Assembly: GCA_011051635.1 (NCBI GenBank) | Contig: DRKV01000055.1 | Location: 1 to 14,246 of the forward strand | Reading direction: 5' to 3' | DNA: 14,246 nt | DNA from: Chloroflexota bacterium | GTDB taxonomy: Bacteria > Chloroflexota > Anaerolineae > Anaerolineales > DRKV01 | In this document: piece after piece, positions 6,257 through 12,844 of the stretch | Layout: each line of letters opens with the position of its first letter | Position numbering within the stretch: position 1 is the stretch's first letter | Made by a program: the position numbers and the translations under genes | The notes under the pieces: generated by a model | Databases searched by the model: none | The model's input: the letters and a program-made list of their open reading frames with translations, nothing else | What the model was told of the DNA's origin: nothing

Positions 6257-6685
6257 TCAGGGCTGTTTGACGGGCACGTCCAGAGTGATGTCTCCTGCTT
6301 TTTCGAAGTGGAGGGTGACTTGGAAGGTGTCGCCTGGGTTGAGGTCTCGCTTCAGGCCGATGAGCATGACGTGGAAGCCTCCGGGCTTGAATTCTACCTG
6401 CCCTTTGGCGGGCACAGGAATTTTCTCCTGGTGAATCATCTTCATCTCGCCGTTGTCGCCCATCTCGCTTTTGTGGAGTTCGACGGCGTCGGCGATGTCG
6501 CTGCTGGCATCCAAAAGGTTGTCGGCCTGGCCGCCGGGGTTGTCAATCACAAAGTAAACGGCGCTGTTTTGGCCGCCGACGCCGGGGCGCGCCCAGACGT
6601 TTTGTACGGTGAGAGACTTGGAACCTCCGCAGGCTGTCAGGACGAGGACAAGGGCGAGTGTGGTGAGAAAAGCGATTCGTTTCAT
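6257..6685 (-). CDS. PCu(A)C-type periplasmic copper chaperone lipoprotein
   Basis: A 142-residue exported copper(I) chaperone of the DUF461/PCu(A)C family, which delivers copper to the CuA or CuB centre of heme-copper oxidases. Residues 1-19 are a lipoprotein signal (KR, hydrophobic core, lipobox LTAC), so the mature protein would be lipid-anchored at Cys19 on the outer face of the cytoplasmic membrane. The copper site is complete: His71, Met83, His105 and Met107, with the family HxM ending (GGFHVM). The first spacing is one residue longer than the usual H-X10-M, while M-X21-HxM is exact. AGGAGA at 6696-6691 lies 5 bases from the ATG. Together with the convergent ctaA-ctaB it points to oxidase maturation. 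It has its own terminator and a possible own promoter. Confidence 0.94.
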   Translation of the reverse strand: MKRIAFLTTLALVLVLTACGGSKSLTVQNVWARPGVGGQNSAVYFVIDNPGGQADNLLDASSDIADAVELHKSEMGDNGEMKMIHQEKIPVPAKGQVEFKPGGFHVMLIGLKRDLNPGDTFQVTLHFEKAGDITLDVPVKQP

Positions 6686-6727
6686 GGTGGTCTCCTGGAG
6701 AAATAGAATTTATTGCAAAGTGGAGTA

Positions 6728-6733
6728 ATTATA
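6728..6733 (-). promoter_or_regulatory. Consensus -10 for the copper chaperone gene
   Basis: On the minus strand a perfect TATAAT lies in AT-rich DNA 43 bases before the chaperone ATG, in the 77-base gap after the acyltransferase. The -35 position (AACCGC) is weak, so an activator may be needed, or the match may be chance. Confidence 0.45.
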
Positions 6734-6762
6734 TCAAATTCATATGGCGGGCGGTTCGTATG

Positions 6763-7371
6763 TCACTCCTTTTTATCTCCCATCTTATCGAGAAGCCGTA
6801 TCTGGCTGTGCTCATGAGGGAATTTCCCCCGAACGTTCTCGTAAAAAGCCCGGATGCGTTCCATATCGGCGCGAATGTCTCCGCTGGGGGTGAAGTAGCC
6901 TCCTACGCCGATGCGCTTTGAAGGATAGTCCACAAAACCCAGGGCGATGGGGATGCCCGCCCCCAGGGCGATGTAGTAGAAGCCAGTCTTCCAGTGGTCG
7001 GTTTTTTTGCGGGTCCCTTCGGGGGCAATCACGATGACGAGTTCCTCGCTTTTGCGGTACACCTCCGCGATTTGCTCTACGAAGTTGCGCCGCGCCCCGC
7101 GCACGACGGGAATGCCTCCCAGAAGGCGCATCAGTCCTCCAAAGGGCGGCTTGAAGAGCGAGTCTTTGCCAATCCAGCGGGGACGGAAGCCGAGCGCCAG
7201 CATGGCCGGAAGCGCCAGGACGAAATCCCAGTTGGAGGTGTGAAAAGCACCGATGACGATGTATTTTGGGGTGGGGGGAAGTTCAGCGACCACCTGCCAG
7301 CCGAAGAGACGCAGCAACCCGCGCCCCAGCCGCTGCCCCCAGGTGAGATGTTTGTGTTCAGTCTTGCCCAT
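6763..7371 (-). CDS. PlsC-like 1-acyl-glycerol-3-phosphate acyltransferase family protein
   Basis: A 202-residue membrane-associated acyltransferase. The family transfers acyl chains to lysophosphatidate or related lysolipids in phospholipid synthesis. It has the catalytic HX4D motif as HTSNWD (His44 to Asp49) and the acceptor-binding block APEGTRKK (Glu118-Arg121), with the family-typical GGIPVVRG between them. The variant HTSNWD form, together with the short length, marks a divergent subgroup, so the substrate is uncertain. ATG at 7371 is chosen because the fold begins soon after. The longer open frame to 7536 reads through repeat-rich DNA and gives low-quality sequence. A TATACT -10 ends 9 bases before the ATG, so the message may be leaderless. 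The copper chaperone follows on the same strand after 77 bases, but shared function is not evident. Confidence 0.9.
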   Translation of the reverse strand: MGKTEHKHLTWGQRLGRGLLRLFGWQVVAELPPTPKYIVIGAFHTSNWDFVLALPAMLALGFRPRWIGKDSLFKPPFGGLMRLLGGIPVVRGARRNFVEQIAEVYRKSEELVIVIAPEGTRKKTDHWKTGFYYIALGAGIPIALGFVDYPSKRIGVGGYFTPSGDIRADMERIRAFYENVRGKFPHEHSQIRLLDKMGDKKE

Positions 7372-7380
7372 AACACCCGA

Positions 7381-7386
7381 AGTATA
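7381..7386 (-). promoter_or_regulatory. -10 element for a possibly leaderless acyltransferase mRNA
   Basis: TATACT on the minus strand (five of six bases of TATAAT) ends 9 bases before ATG 7371. Transcription would begin at or within a few bases of the start codon, and no Shine-Dalgarno is present. The -35 is poor. Confidence 0.4.
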
Positions 7387-7478
7387 CCAGTTTTGGAGGG
7401 GGCACTGGCAGGGAGGAAAACGCTCCAGGAATGTAAATTTGCCGCCAGCGCAAGGGGCTGGCCCTCCGCTGGTGGATG

Positions 7479-7496
7479 GGAAGTCCGCTTTGCGGA
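7479..7496. repeat. Short dispersed hairpin motif, copy A
   Basis: GGAAGTCCGCTTTGCGG (7479-7495) matches 12728-12744 at 16 of 17 positions. Here it forms a hairpin GTCCGC-TTT-GCGGAC (7483-7497). Both copies are intergenic. Confidence 0.55.
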
Positions 7497-7509
7497 CCTG
7501 GAAAACCCA

Positions 7510-7532
7510 GGGCAAGGGTTCCAGCCTTGCCC
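7510..7532. repeat. Hairpin with 8-bp arms
   Basis: GGGCAAGG (7510-7517) pairs with CCTTGCCC (7525-7532) across a 7-base loop. It lies 13 bases beyond the preceding hairpin (7483-7497). There is no T-tract. Confidence 0.55.
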
Positions 7533-7685
7533 GCACAGCGCCACTTGGGGTAAGGGAACACCGTAAATCAGCGTACTCTGCCGTCCCTGGCGAGGGTTGT
7601 CGCTCAGCAAGACATTTCTATACATTTTACTTGCCTCTGGAACTCGAATCATCCCCTTTTTTGCGCTTTTTTTGCACTTTTCCCG

Positions 7686-7714
7686 TTGCGCTTCATCTGA
7701 AAATCATCTACAAT
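7686..7714 (+). promoter_or_regulatory. Candidate promoter of the DUF4258-like gene
   Basis: -35 TTGCGC (7686-7691, three of six) and -10 TACAAT (7709-7714, five of six) are spaced by exactly 17 bases. The predicted start near 7721 gives a leader of about 55 bases that opens with a hairpin CCCGCC-GTT-GGCGGG (7723-7737). Confidence 0.5.
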
Positions 7715-7738
7715 TGCCTGTGCCCGCCGTTGGCGGGT

Positions 7739-8144
7739 GCAGGGGTCAATGCCAGGCCAGTCCAAAGGAGCGTACTATAAAAAACCTCCCATTACCCTGG
7801 CTGTGGTTTAGTGACCATGCTCGCAAGCGCATGGCTCAGCGCGGTATTACCGAGTCCGACGTGATTTTCGTACACGAATTCGGGCGCAGGATTTATGCGG
7901 GGAAGGCAGTCCATTGTTTTTTAGGCCGCCGCGATATTCCCCCAGAATACCGTAGCAGACCGGAGTTGATGCGATGCGAAGGAACCGTTGTGGTACTGGA
8001 TGCTCACACGGGCACCAAAGTTCTGACCGTCTATCGCAATCGGCAGGCACTGAAACGAATACGGAGAAAAGCCAAGACCCGCTAACCACTTGAATGGATA
8101 GCGGAGCATAGCAAAATACCCGTTTTCTGGCACTGACCCCCTGC
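7739..8144. repeat. Inverted-repeat pair flanking the DUF4258-like gene
   Basis: GCAGGGGTCAATGCCAG (7739-7755) matches the reverse complement of 8127-8144 (GCAGGGGGTCAGTGCCAG), differing by one inserted G and one substitution. The arms enclose the ribosome site and the whole small gene. No flanking target duplication is evident. Confidence 0.5.
7777..8085 (+). CDS. DUF4258-like small protein with apparent ATA start
   Basis: About 102 residues if started at ATA 7777. The body matches the DUF4258 pattern: a start with FSDHARKRMAQRGITESDV, a central basic region, then a strand-rich end VVVLDAHTGTKVLTVYRN and a very basic tail (KRIRRKAKTR). Such proteins are small, basic and of unknown function; a toxin-like RNase fold has been suggested for related families, but I cannot confirm that here and no antitoxin-like partner is adjacent. 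Start choice: AAAGGAG at 7764-7770 is an excellent ribosome site and ATA follows in frame after 6 bases; there is no ATG, GTG or TTG at that distance. Alternatives are GTG 7720 (no ribosome site) and ATG 7831 (would cut the domain). ATA could be a rare true initiator or a mutated ATG. Confidence 0.72.
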   Translation: MKNLPLPWLWFSDHARKRMAQRGITESDVIFVHEFGRRIYAGKAVHCFLGRRDIPPEYRSRPELMRCEGTVVVLDAHTGTKVLTVYRNRQALKRIRRKAKTR

Positions 8145-8187
8145 TCTTCCCCCCCAATCCCTAACCCTAACCCCCTCGAGGCCCCGC

Positions 8188-9576
8188 ATGAGCGACTCTG
8201 CTCCTCCCATCAACGATAAACGCGAAATTTTTGGCTGGGCGATGTACGACTGGGCCAATTCGGCCTTCAGCACCACCGTCGGGACGGTCTTCTTAGGCCC
8301 GTACCTGGCCTCGCTGGCCGCCAACGCCGCCAAAGCCTATCCGGACGGCATGGCGCGCTTTTTCGGCATCCCCGTCGCCCCGGATTCTTTCCTGCCGTAT
8401 GCGGTCTCTTTTTCGGTAGGAATGCAGGTACTCTTTCTGCCCATCCTGGGGGCGATTGCAGATTATTCGCACCGCCGCAAGCAGTTGATGCAATTGTTCG
8501 CCACCATCGGCGCGGTTTCCACCATCGCCTTTTTCTTCGTCACGCAACCCTTGTGGTGGCTGGGAGCCATCCTCTTCGTAGTAGCGAACTTGGCTTTCGG
8601 GGCGGCGGTGGTCTTTTACAACTCCTACTTGCCCGACATCGCCAGCGAAGACCAGCGCGACCGGGTCTCCTCTTACGGCTGGGCGCTGGGGTATCTGGGC
8701 GGCGGTTTGCTCTTGTTCTTCAACCTGATTTTCTACCAGATGCACGAGAAGTTGGGGGTTCCGACCGGCTTGGCGGTGCGTATCAACCTGGCCTCGGCGG
8801 GGGTCTGGTGGCTGGGATTCTCGCTGGTCACATGGAGCCGCCTGCGTTCCCGGCACGCGGCGCGCGCCCTCCCGCCGGGGGAGAATTACGTGAGCATCGG
8901 TTTCAAGCAATTGTGGAGCACGCTGAAGGAGGTCAAGCGCTTCCCCGAGACGCTCAAATACCTGCTGGCGTACTTCCTTTACAACGACGGCATCCAGACG
9001 GTGATTGCGGTTTCGGCCACCTTCGCCGCGGCTCCGCTGGTGCGCGGCGGCCTGGAAATTGAGCAGGGAACCCTGACGATGGTGATTTTGATGATTCAGT
9101 TCGTGGCTTTCGGCGGGGCGCTCTTTTGGGGCAAACTGGCCGGCTGGGTGGGAGCCAAACGCGCCATCATCATCAGTCTGGTGATTTGGGCCGGTGTGGT
9201 CACCTTTGCCTACGGCGGACTGAAAGGCGAGACCCGCGTCCTGCAATTCTGGATTTTGGGAGCGCTTATCGCTGTGGTGATGGGCGGGAGCCAGGCCATC
9301 AGCCGCAGCCTCTTCGCCCAGATGATTCCCGACGGGCGGGAGGCGGAGTTCTACTCTTTTTACGAAGTCAGTGAGCGCGGCACTTCCTGGATTGGGCCGC
9401 TTCTCTTCGGGATAATGAACCAGATGTTCGGCAGTTTGCGCCCCGCCTTGCTCTCTTTGATTTTCTTCTTCTTCGCCGGATTGTTGATTCTGCCCTTCGT
9501 GAATGTCAAGAAGGCGATTGCGGACGCCCGGTCCTATGAGGCGGAGCAAGCCGCCAAAGCGGCGGGAGCGGGATAA
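8188..9576 (+). CDS. MFS transporter, UMF1 / Atg22-like family
   Basis: A 462-residue inner-membrane transporter with about 12 hydrophobic segments. The N-terminal signature YDWANSAF (residues 20-27) and the loop DYSHRRKQ (92-99), corresponding to MFS motif A, identify the UMF1 family (related to the vacuolar effluxer Atg22). Bacterial members are mostly uncharacterised, so the substrate is unknown; Atg22 itself effluxes amino acids from vacuoles, which is only a weak hint. ATG 8188 is the first residue before the signature and has a modest GAGG ribosome site at 8178-8181. It stands alone: a 102-base repeat-bearing gap lies upstream and a clear terminator downstream. No link to the surrounding respiratory genes is visible. 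Confidence 0.93.
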   Translation: MSDSAPPINDKREIFGWAMYDWANSAFSTTVGTVFLGPYLASLAANAAKAYPDGMARFFGIPVAPDSFLPYAVSFSVGMQVLFLPILGAIADYSHRRKQLMQLFATIGAVSTIAFFFVTQPLWWLGAILFVVANLAFGAAVVFYNSYLPDIASEDQRDRVSSYGWALGYLGGGLLLFFNLIFYQMHEKLGVPTGLAVRINLASAGVWWLGFSLVTWSRLRSRHAARALPPGENYVSIGFKQLWSTLKEVKRFPETLKYLLAYFLYNDGIQTVIAVSATFAAAPLVRGGLEIEQGTLTMVILMIQFVAFGGALFWGKLAGWVGAKRAIIISLVIWAGVVTFAYGGLKGETRVLQFWILGALIAVVMGGSQAISRSLFAQMIPDGREAEFYSFYEVSERGTSWIGPLLFGIMNQMFGSLRPALLSLIFFFFAGLLILPFVNVKKAIADARSYEAEQAAKAAGAG

Positions 9577-9603
9577 CCTTTGGGGGCAGACAACTTTTTC
9601 CAT

Positions 9604-9640
9604 AACGGGAGCAGCCGGAAAGCCGCTCCCGTTGCGTTTT
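9604..9640 (+). terminator. Rho-independent terminator of the MFS gene
   Basis: AACGGGAGC (9604-9612) and GCTCCCGTT (9625-9633) form a 9-bp stem with a 12-base loop, followed by GCGTTTT. It lies 28 bases after the transporter stop and isolates the downstream cyd region from read-through. Confidence 0.8.
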
Positions 9641-9684
9641 AAGAACAAGGGGAGCGCATTTTATTGCGCGCTCTCCACGACTTT

Positions 9685-9742
9685 TGTCACAAATACTGGG
9701 TGACATTGGTCACTGTCACCTTCTTTCAAGGGGGCGTACAAT
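9685..9742 (+). promoter_or_regulatory. Promoter with clustered GTGAC/GTCAC operator half-sites upstream of the Rrf2 gene
   Basis: Four half-sites lie in 35 bases: GTCAC 9686-9690, GTGAC 9700-9704, GTCAC 9709-9713 and GTCAC 9715-9719. GTGAC-ATTG-GTCAC is a perfect palindrome, TGTCAC/GTGACA (9685-9705) and GGTGACA/TGTCACC (9699-9720) are overlapping inverted repeats. A promoter reads -35 CTGTCA (9713-9718), 18 bases, -10 TACAAT (9737-9742), so the last sites cover the -35. This suggests repression, by the Rrf2 protein itself or by an FNR/CRP-type regulator. Confidence 0.6.
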
Positions 9743-9784
9743 CGCACTAAATGCTTACCAGTGCGGTAAAGGTTTAGGCGCCCT

Positions 9785-10198
9785 ATGTTTCGCATCAAAC
9801 GACAGACGGATTATGCCGTGCGGGTCATCCTGGCACTGGCACAGGCACCGGCGGGCAGCCGCCTGACGACCGGCGCCATTCAGGAGAGGATGCAAATTCC
9901 GCGGGCTTTTTTGCAGCGCATCGTGGCGCAACTTGCGCAAAGCGCCCTGATTCGGACGTTTCCGGGTCGGGAGGGGGGATTGCAACTCTCGCGTAAGCCG
10001 GAAGACATCACCCTGCGCGATGTCGTCGAGAGCATCGAAGGCCCAATGATGATTTCGGAGTGTCTGCCTGGGGAGGCTTTCTGTCCTTTTGAGGAGCATT
10101 GTCCGGTGCGCAGACGCTGGGCGCGTTTGCAATCAGTCATTCTGCGGGAACTCTCCAGTACGAATTTCGCAGACCTTGCAAAGGAGGTGGCGGGCTGA
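9785..10198 (+). CDS. Rrf2-family Fe-S-type transcriptional regulator (NsrR/IscR-like)
   Basis: A 137-residue winged-helix regulator of the Rrf2 family. The N-terminal TDYAVRVILALA and the wing TFPGREGGLQLSR are typical. Three cysteines (93, 100, 106) sit where IscR and NsrR bind an iron-sulfur cluster, spaced C-X6-C-X5-C, one residue longer in the first gap than the usual C-X5-C-X5-C. Asp9 lies at the position of the Asp ligand known in NsrR. It should therefore sense NO, oxygen or cluster status; which one cannot be read. ATG 9785 is chosen for the family-typical start; AAAGG at about 9768-9772 is a distant ribosome site. It lies 74 bases before cydA on the same strand, so control of the bd oxidase is the natural inference, and its own promoter carries repeated operator half-sites. 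Confidence 0.93.
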   Translation: MFRIKRQTDYAVRVILALAQAPAGSRLTTGAIQERMQIPRAFLQRIVAQLAQSALIRTFPGREGGLQLSRKPEDITLRDVVESIEGPMMISECLPGEAFCPFEEHCPVRRRWARLQSVILRELSSTNFADLAKEVAG

Positions 10199-10205
10199 GG
10201 AAAGC

Positions 10206-10219
10206 GTTATCTGCATAAC
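10206..10219. promoter_or_regulatory. Palindrome between the Rrf2 gene and cydA
   Basis: GTTAT-CTGC-ATAAC is a perfect inverted repeat starting 8 bases after the regulator stop and 54 bases before the cydA start. It could be an operator for a second, internal promoter, or a small mRNA hairpin. I see no strong -10/-35 pair beside it. Confidence 0.35.
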
Positions 10220-10272
10220 CCGAAGTGTTGCTGAAGCCATCCAATTCACGTTTGGGAAGGAGGAATTTTCCT

Positions 10273-11625
10273 GTGAACCTGATTCTTGCGCGGTGGCAAT
10301 TTGCGATTGTCACCATCTACCACTTCTTCAATGTCCCCCTGACCCTGGGATTATCCATCCTGCTTGCCGTCTGGGAGACGCTCTATGTGCGTACCGGCGA
10401 TGAGCAGTACAAGCGCATGGTCAAATTCTGGGGCAAAATCTTCCTCCTGAATTTCGCCATGGGGGTCGTAACGGGCATCGTTCAGGAGTTCCAGTTCGGG
10501 ATGAACTGGTCGGAATATTCCCGCTTCATGGGCGATATCTTTGGCGTGCCACTGGCTATCGAGGCCTTGCTGGCCTTTTATATGGAATCGACCTTCATTG
10601 GTCTGTGGATTTTCGGGTGGGATAAACTCTCCCCCAAACTGCACGCCGCGACCATCTGGCTGGTTGCCATCGGCTCCAACGTCTCGGCCCTCTGGATTTT
10701 GGCGGCCAACTCCTTCATGCAGAATCCGGTGGGCTATGGGATAGACCCGGAGACCGGACGCGCCCTCCTGCAGGATTTCTTTGCCATCATCGGCAATCCG
10801 AATCTGTGGTATCAATTTCCGCATGTGTTGACCGGGGGCATCACGACTGCTGCTTTTGTCGTCATGGCCTTTAGCGCCTGGCACATGCTGAAAGGGACAA
10901 ATGAGACGGAGTTCTTCCACCGCTCGTTGAAACAGGCTGCCATCTACGGCTTGATTGGCAGCGTCCTAGTGGCAGGCATCGGCCACGTCCAGGGGCAGTT
11001 CCTGGTCAAGCATCAGCCGATGAAAATGGCTGCCGCCGAAGCCCTGTGGAACACGGAAGACCCTGCCGGACTTTCCCTGCTGACGATTGGCAATTGGGAA
11101 CAGACGCGCGAGATTTTCGCCATCAAAGTTCCGGCTCTGCTCAGTTTCCTATCCTACAACAAGCCCTACGGGGAGGTGGAGGGCATCAACGATTTGCAGT
11201 CCCTCATGGAAAAGCAATACGGCCCCGGTGATTACACACCACCTATCGCTTTGAACTACTGGGCCTTCCGCCTGATGGTCGGCCTGGGATTCTTGATGAT
11301 TCTCCTGGCCGCCCTGGCCCTGTACTGGGACAAAGACATCGAGAAACGCGAGCGCTTCCTGAATGGGTTGGTGATTGCAGGTGTTTTCCCTTTCTTGGCA
11401 AACTCTTTCGGCTGGATTTTGGCCGAAACAGGCCGCTGGCCGTGGATTGTGTACGGCTTGTTCAAGGTGGACCAGGCCGTTTCTCCCAACGTCCCGGCGG
11501 GCAGCGTGGGATTCTCTCTCGTCGCCCTGACGATACTGTACACTATCGTGACTGGCCTGACCGCCTCGCTGATTTTCAAGTACGGCAAGAGCGAGCCTGA
11601 TGCTGTTGTGGCGGAAAGCCACTAA
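10273..11625 (+). CDS. cydA: Cytochrome bd quinol oxidase subunit I
   Basis: The 450-residue heme-bearing subunit of the bd oxidase, which oxidises quinol and reduces oxygen to water in the cytoplasmic membrane. The start is GTG 10273: AAGGAGG at 10257-10263 lies 9 bases upstream and NLILARWQF begins the known N-terminus; the in-frame ATG at 10225 precedes the ribosome site. Expected ligands are present: His17 (E. coli His19), His184 (His186) and Met335 in FRLMVG (Met393), plus Glu97 and Glu105 (Glu99/Glu107) and Arg333. The protein is about 70 residues shorter than E. coli CydA because the quinol-binding loop is short, so it is the short-loop type. The normally conserved GRQPW motif reads GRWPW (387-391). 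cydB follows with its ribosome site on the cydA stop codon. Confidence 0.97.
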   Translation: MNLILARWQFAIVTIYHFFNVPLTLGLSILLAVWETLYVRTGDEQYKRMVKFWGKIFLLNFAMGVVTGIVQEFQFGMNWSEYSRFMGDIFGVPLAIEALLAFYMESTFIGLWIFGWDKLSPKLHAATIWLVAIGSNVSALWILAANSFMQNPVGYGIDPETGRALLQDFFAIIGNPNLWYQFPHVLTGGITTAAFVVMAFSAWHMLKGTNETEFFHRSLKQAAIYGLIGSVLVAGIGHVQGQFLVKHQPMKMAAAEALWNTEDPAGLSLLTIGNWEQTREIFAIKVPALLSFLSYNKPYGEVEGINDLQSLMEKQYGPGDYTPPIALNYWAFRLMVGLGFLMILLAALALYWDKDIEKRERFLNGLVIAGVFPFLANSFGWILAETGRWPWIVYGLFKVDQAVSPNVPAGSVGFSLVALTILYTIVTGLTASLIFKYGKSEPDAVVAESH

Positions 11626-11636
11626 GGAGGATAACG

Positions 11637-12653
11637 ATGTCATACGAAACCCTGTGGTTTATCCTGGTCACCATCTTGTTCATCGGGTTCTTCTTTCTGG
11701 AAGGCTTCGATTACGGGGTGGGAATCCTGCTCCCCTTCCTGGGCAAGAACGACGACGAGAAGCGCGCCATCATCAACACGATTGGCCCCCACTGGGACGG
11801 CAACGAAGTGTGGATGATTACCGCCGGCGGCGCGGCCTTCGCGGCCTTTCCCCAGTTTTACGCCACCCTGTTCAGCGGTTTTTACATCGCCCTGGTACTG
11901 ATGCTGATGGCGCTGATTGTGCGCGGCATCGGCTTTGAGTTCCGCTCCACGAGAGAAGACCCCAAGTGGCGCAACGCCTGGGACCAGGCCATCTTCTGGG
12001 GCAGTCTGCTGCCCGCCCTCCTGTGGGGCGTGACGGTTGGGAACCTGATGCGCGGCATCGCTGTGGATGCCGAGATGTACTACTGGGGCGGGCTTTTCCC
12101 CTTGCTCAACCCCTACGCTCTGATGGCCGGGCTGGTCTTCGTTGCACTCTTTACCCTGCACGGGGCCAACTTTCTGGCCATCAAGACCACCGGCGCCATT
12201 GAGGAGCGCGTCAAGGGCATGATTGGCAAAATCTGGCTGGTTGCTACCGTCCTGACGGTGCTCTTCGTCATCTGGACCTTTGCCGCTACCGACATCCTGA
12301 CCAAGCCCGGCGTCAACGGGCTGATTGGCGCTCTCCTGGCCGCGGTAGCGCTGCTGGCGAGCGGATGGTTCTCGAAGGCCGGGCAGTACGGCAAGGCTTT
12401 CATCTCCGGCGGCCTGACAATCGTCTTCGCCACCATCATGGTCTTCATGGGGCTGTACCCCCGCTTGATTATCTCCACCCTCAATCCGGAGTGGAGCCTG
12501 ACGATTGGCAACGCCTCCGCCAGCCCCTACACCCTCAAGGCGATGACCATCGTGGCCTTCATCCTGGTGCCCATCGTGCTGATTTACGTCGGCTGGTCGT
12601 ACTACGTCTTCCGCGGGCGCATCAGCGCGGACCGGGAGAAATTGGTGTACTGA
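11637..12653 (+). CDS. cydB: Cytochrome bd quinol oxidase subunit II
   Basis: The 338-residue second membrane subunit of the bd oxidase, with the family motifs LEGFDYGVG (21-29) and GPHWDGNEVW (50-59) near the N-terminus and FRSTREDPKWR in the following loop. Several hydrophobic helices follow, consistent with the usual eight. ATG 11637 has AAGGAGG at 11624-11630, 6 bases upstream and overlapping the cydA stop codon, so the two subunits are tightly coupled. Length is normal for the short-type bd oxidases. No small CydX-type subunit gene is visible after it. The 279-base gap downstream contains repeats and a terminator-like hairpin, so cydD expression may be lower than that of cydAB. Confidence 0.97.
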   Translation: MSYETLWFILVTILFIGFFFLEGFDYGVGILLPFLGKNDDEKRAIINTIGPHWDGNEVWMITAGGAAFAAFPQFYATLFSGFYIALVLMLMALIVRGIGFEFRSTREDPKWRNAWDQAIFWGSLLPALLWGVTVGNLMRGIAVDAEMYYWGGLFPLLNPYALMAGLVFVALFTLHGANFLAIKTTGAIEERVKGMIGKIWLVATVLTVLFVIWTFAATDILTKPGVNGLIGALLAAVALLASGWFSKAGQYGKAFISGGLTIVFATIMVFMGLYPRLIISTLNPEWSLTIGNASASPYTLKAMTIVAFILVPIVLIYVGWSYYVFRGRISADREKLVY

Positions 12654-12679
12654 ACCGTCGCGCCGTTCACTTTACTCCA

Positions 12680-12717
12680 TGAACGCAGATTGCGCTGATG
12701 CCCGCTGATTTGCGCTG
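12680..12717 (-). repeat. Dispersed repeat, copy 2 (inverted relative to copy 1)
   Basis: The reverse complement of this segment matches 248-285 at 35 of 38 positions. It lies 26 bases after the cydB stop, in intergenic DNA. Two 35/38 copies about 12.4 kb apart indicate a repeat family in this genome. Confidence 0.75.
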
Positions 12718-12727
12718 CAAAGCCACA

Positions 12728-12744
12728 GGAAGTCCGCTCTGCGG
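12728..12744. repeat. Short dispersed hairpin motif, copy B
   Basis: GGAAGTCCGCTCTGCGG matches 7479-7495 at 16 of 17 positions and similarly brings GTCCGC and GCGG together. It lies directly beside the dispersed repeat copy. Confidence 0.5.
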
Positions 12745-12844
12745 CACAGCGTAAGGCGGGAGCAAAGGGAACGGCTCCGCAGATGTATCGCTTCCTACGC
12801 GGGTACTCTCACGGTCTTTGCCAATAAGCCGAATCTACGCTATA

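Larger units (their letters stand above)
7372..7776. other. Repeat-rich intergenic region with divergent promoters
   Basis: This region separates the minus-strand acyltransferase from the plus-strand DUF4258-like gene. It contains the -10 for the acyltransferase (7381-7386), clustered hairpins (7483-7497, 7510-7532), a short echo of the dispersed repeat (7563-7574), a candidate plus-strand promoter (7686-7714), a leader hairpin (7723-7737) and the left arm of an inverted repeat (7739-7755). Open frames through it look random. Confidence 0.6.

Noticed and set aside
7372..7536. N-terminal extension of the acyltransferase to a start at 7536 on the minus strand
   Set aside because: It runs through hairpins and repeat motifs, adds 55 residues with no family match, and ATG 7371 gives the expected start of the fold.
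8160..8174. Telomere-like CTAACCCTAACCCC
   Set aside because: Only two units in a C-rich intergenic stretch; most likely chance or low-complexity sequence.
9685..9705. Canonical FNR or CRP box
   Set aside because: The half-sites are GTCAC/GTGAC with spacings that do not fit TTGAT-N4-ATCAA or TGTGA-N6-TCACA, so I report only a candidate operator without naming the binder.
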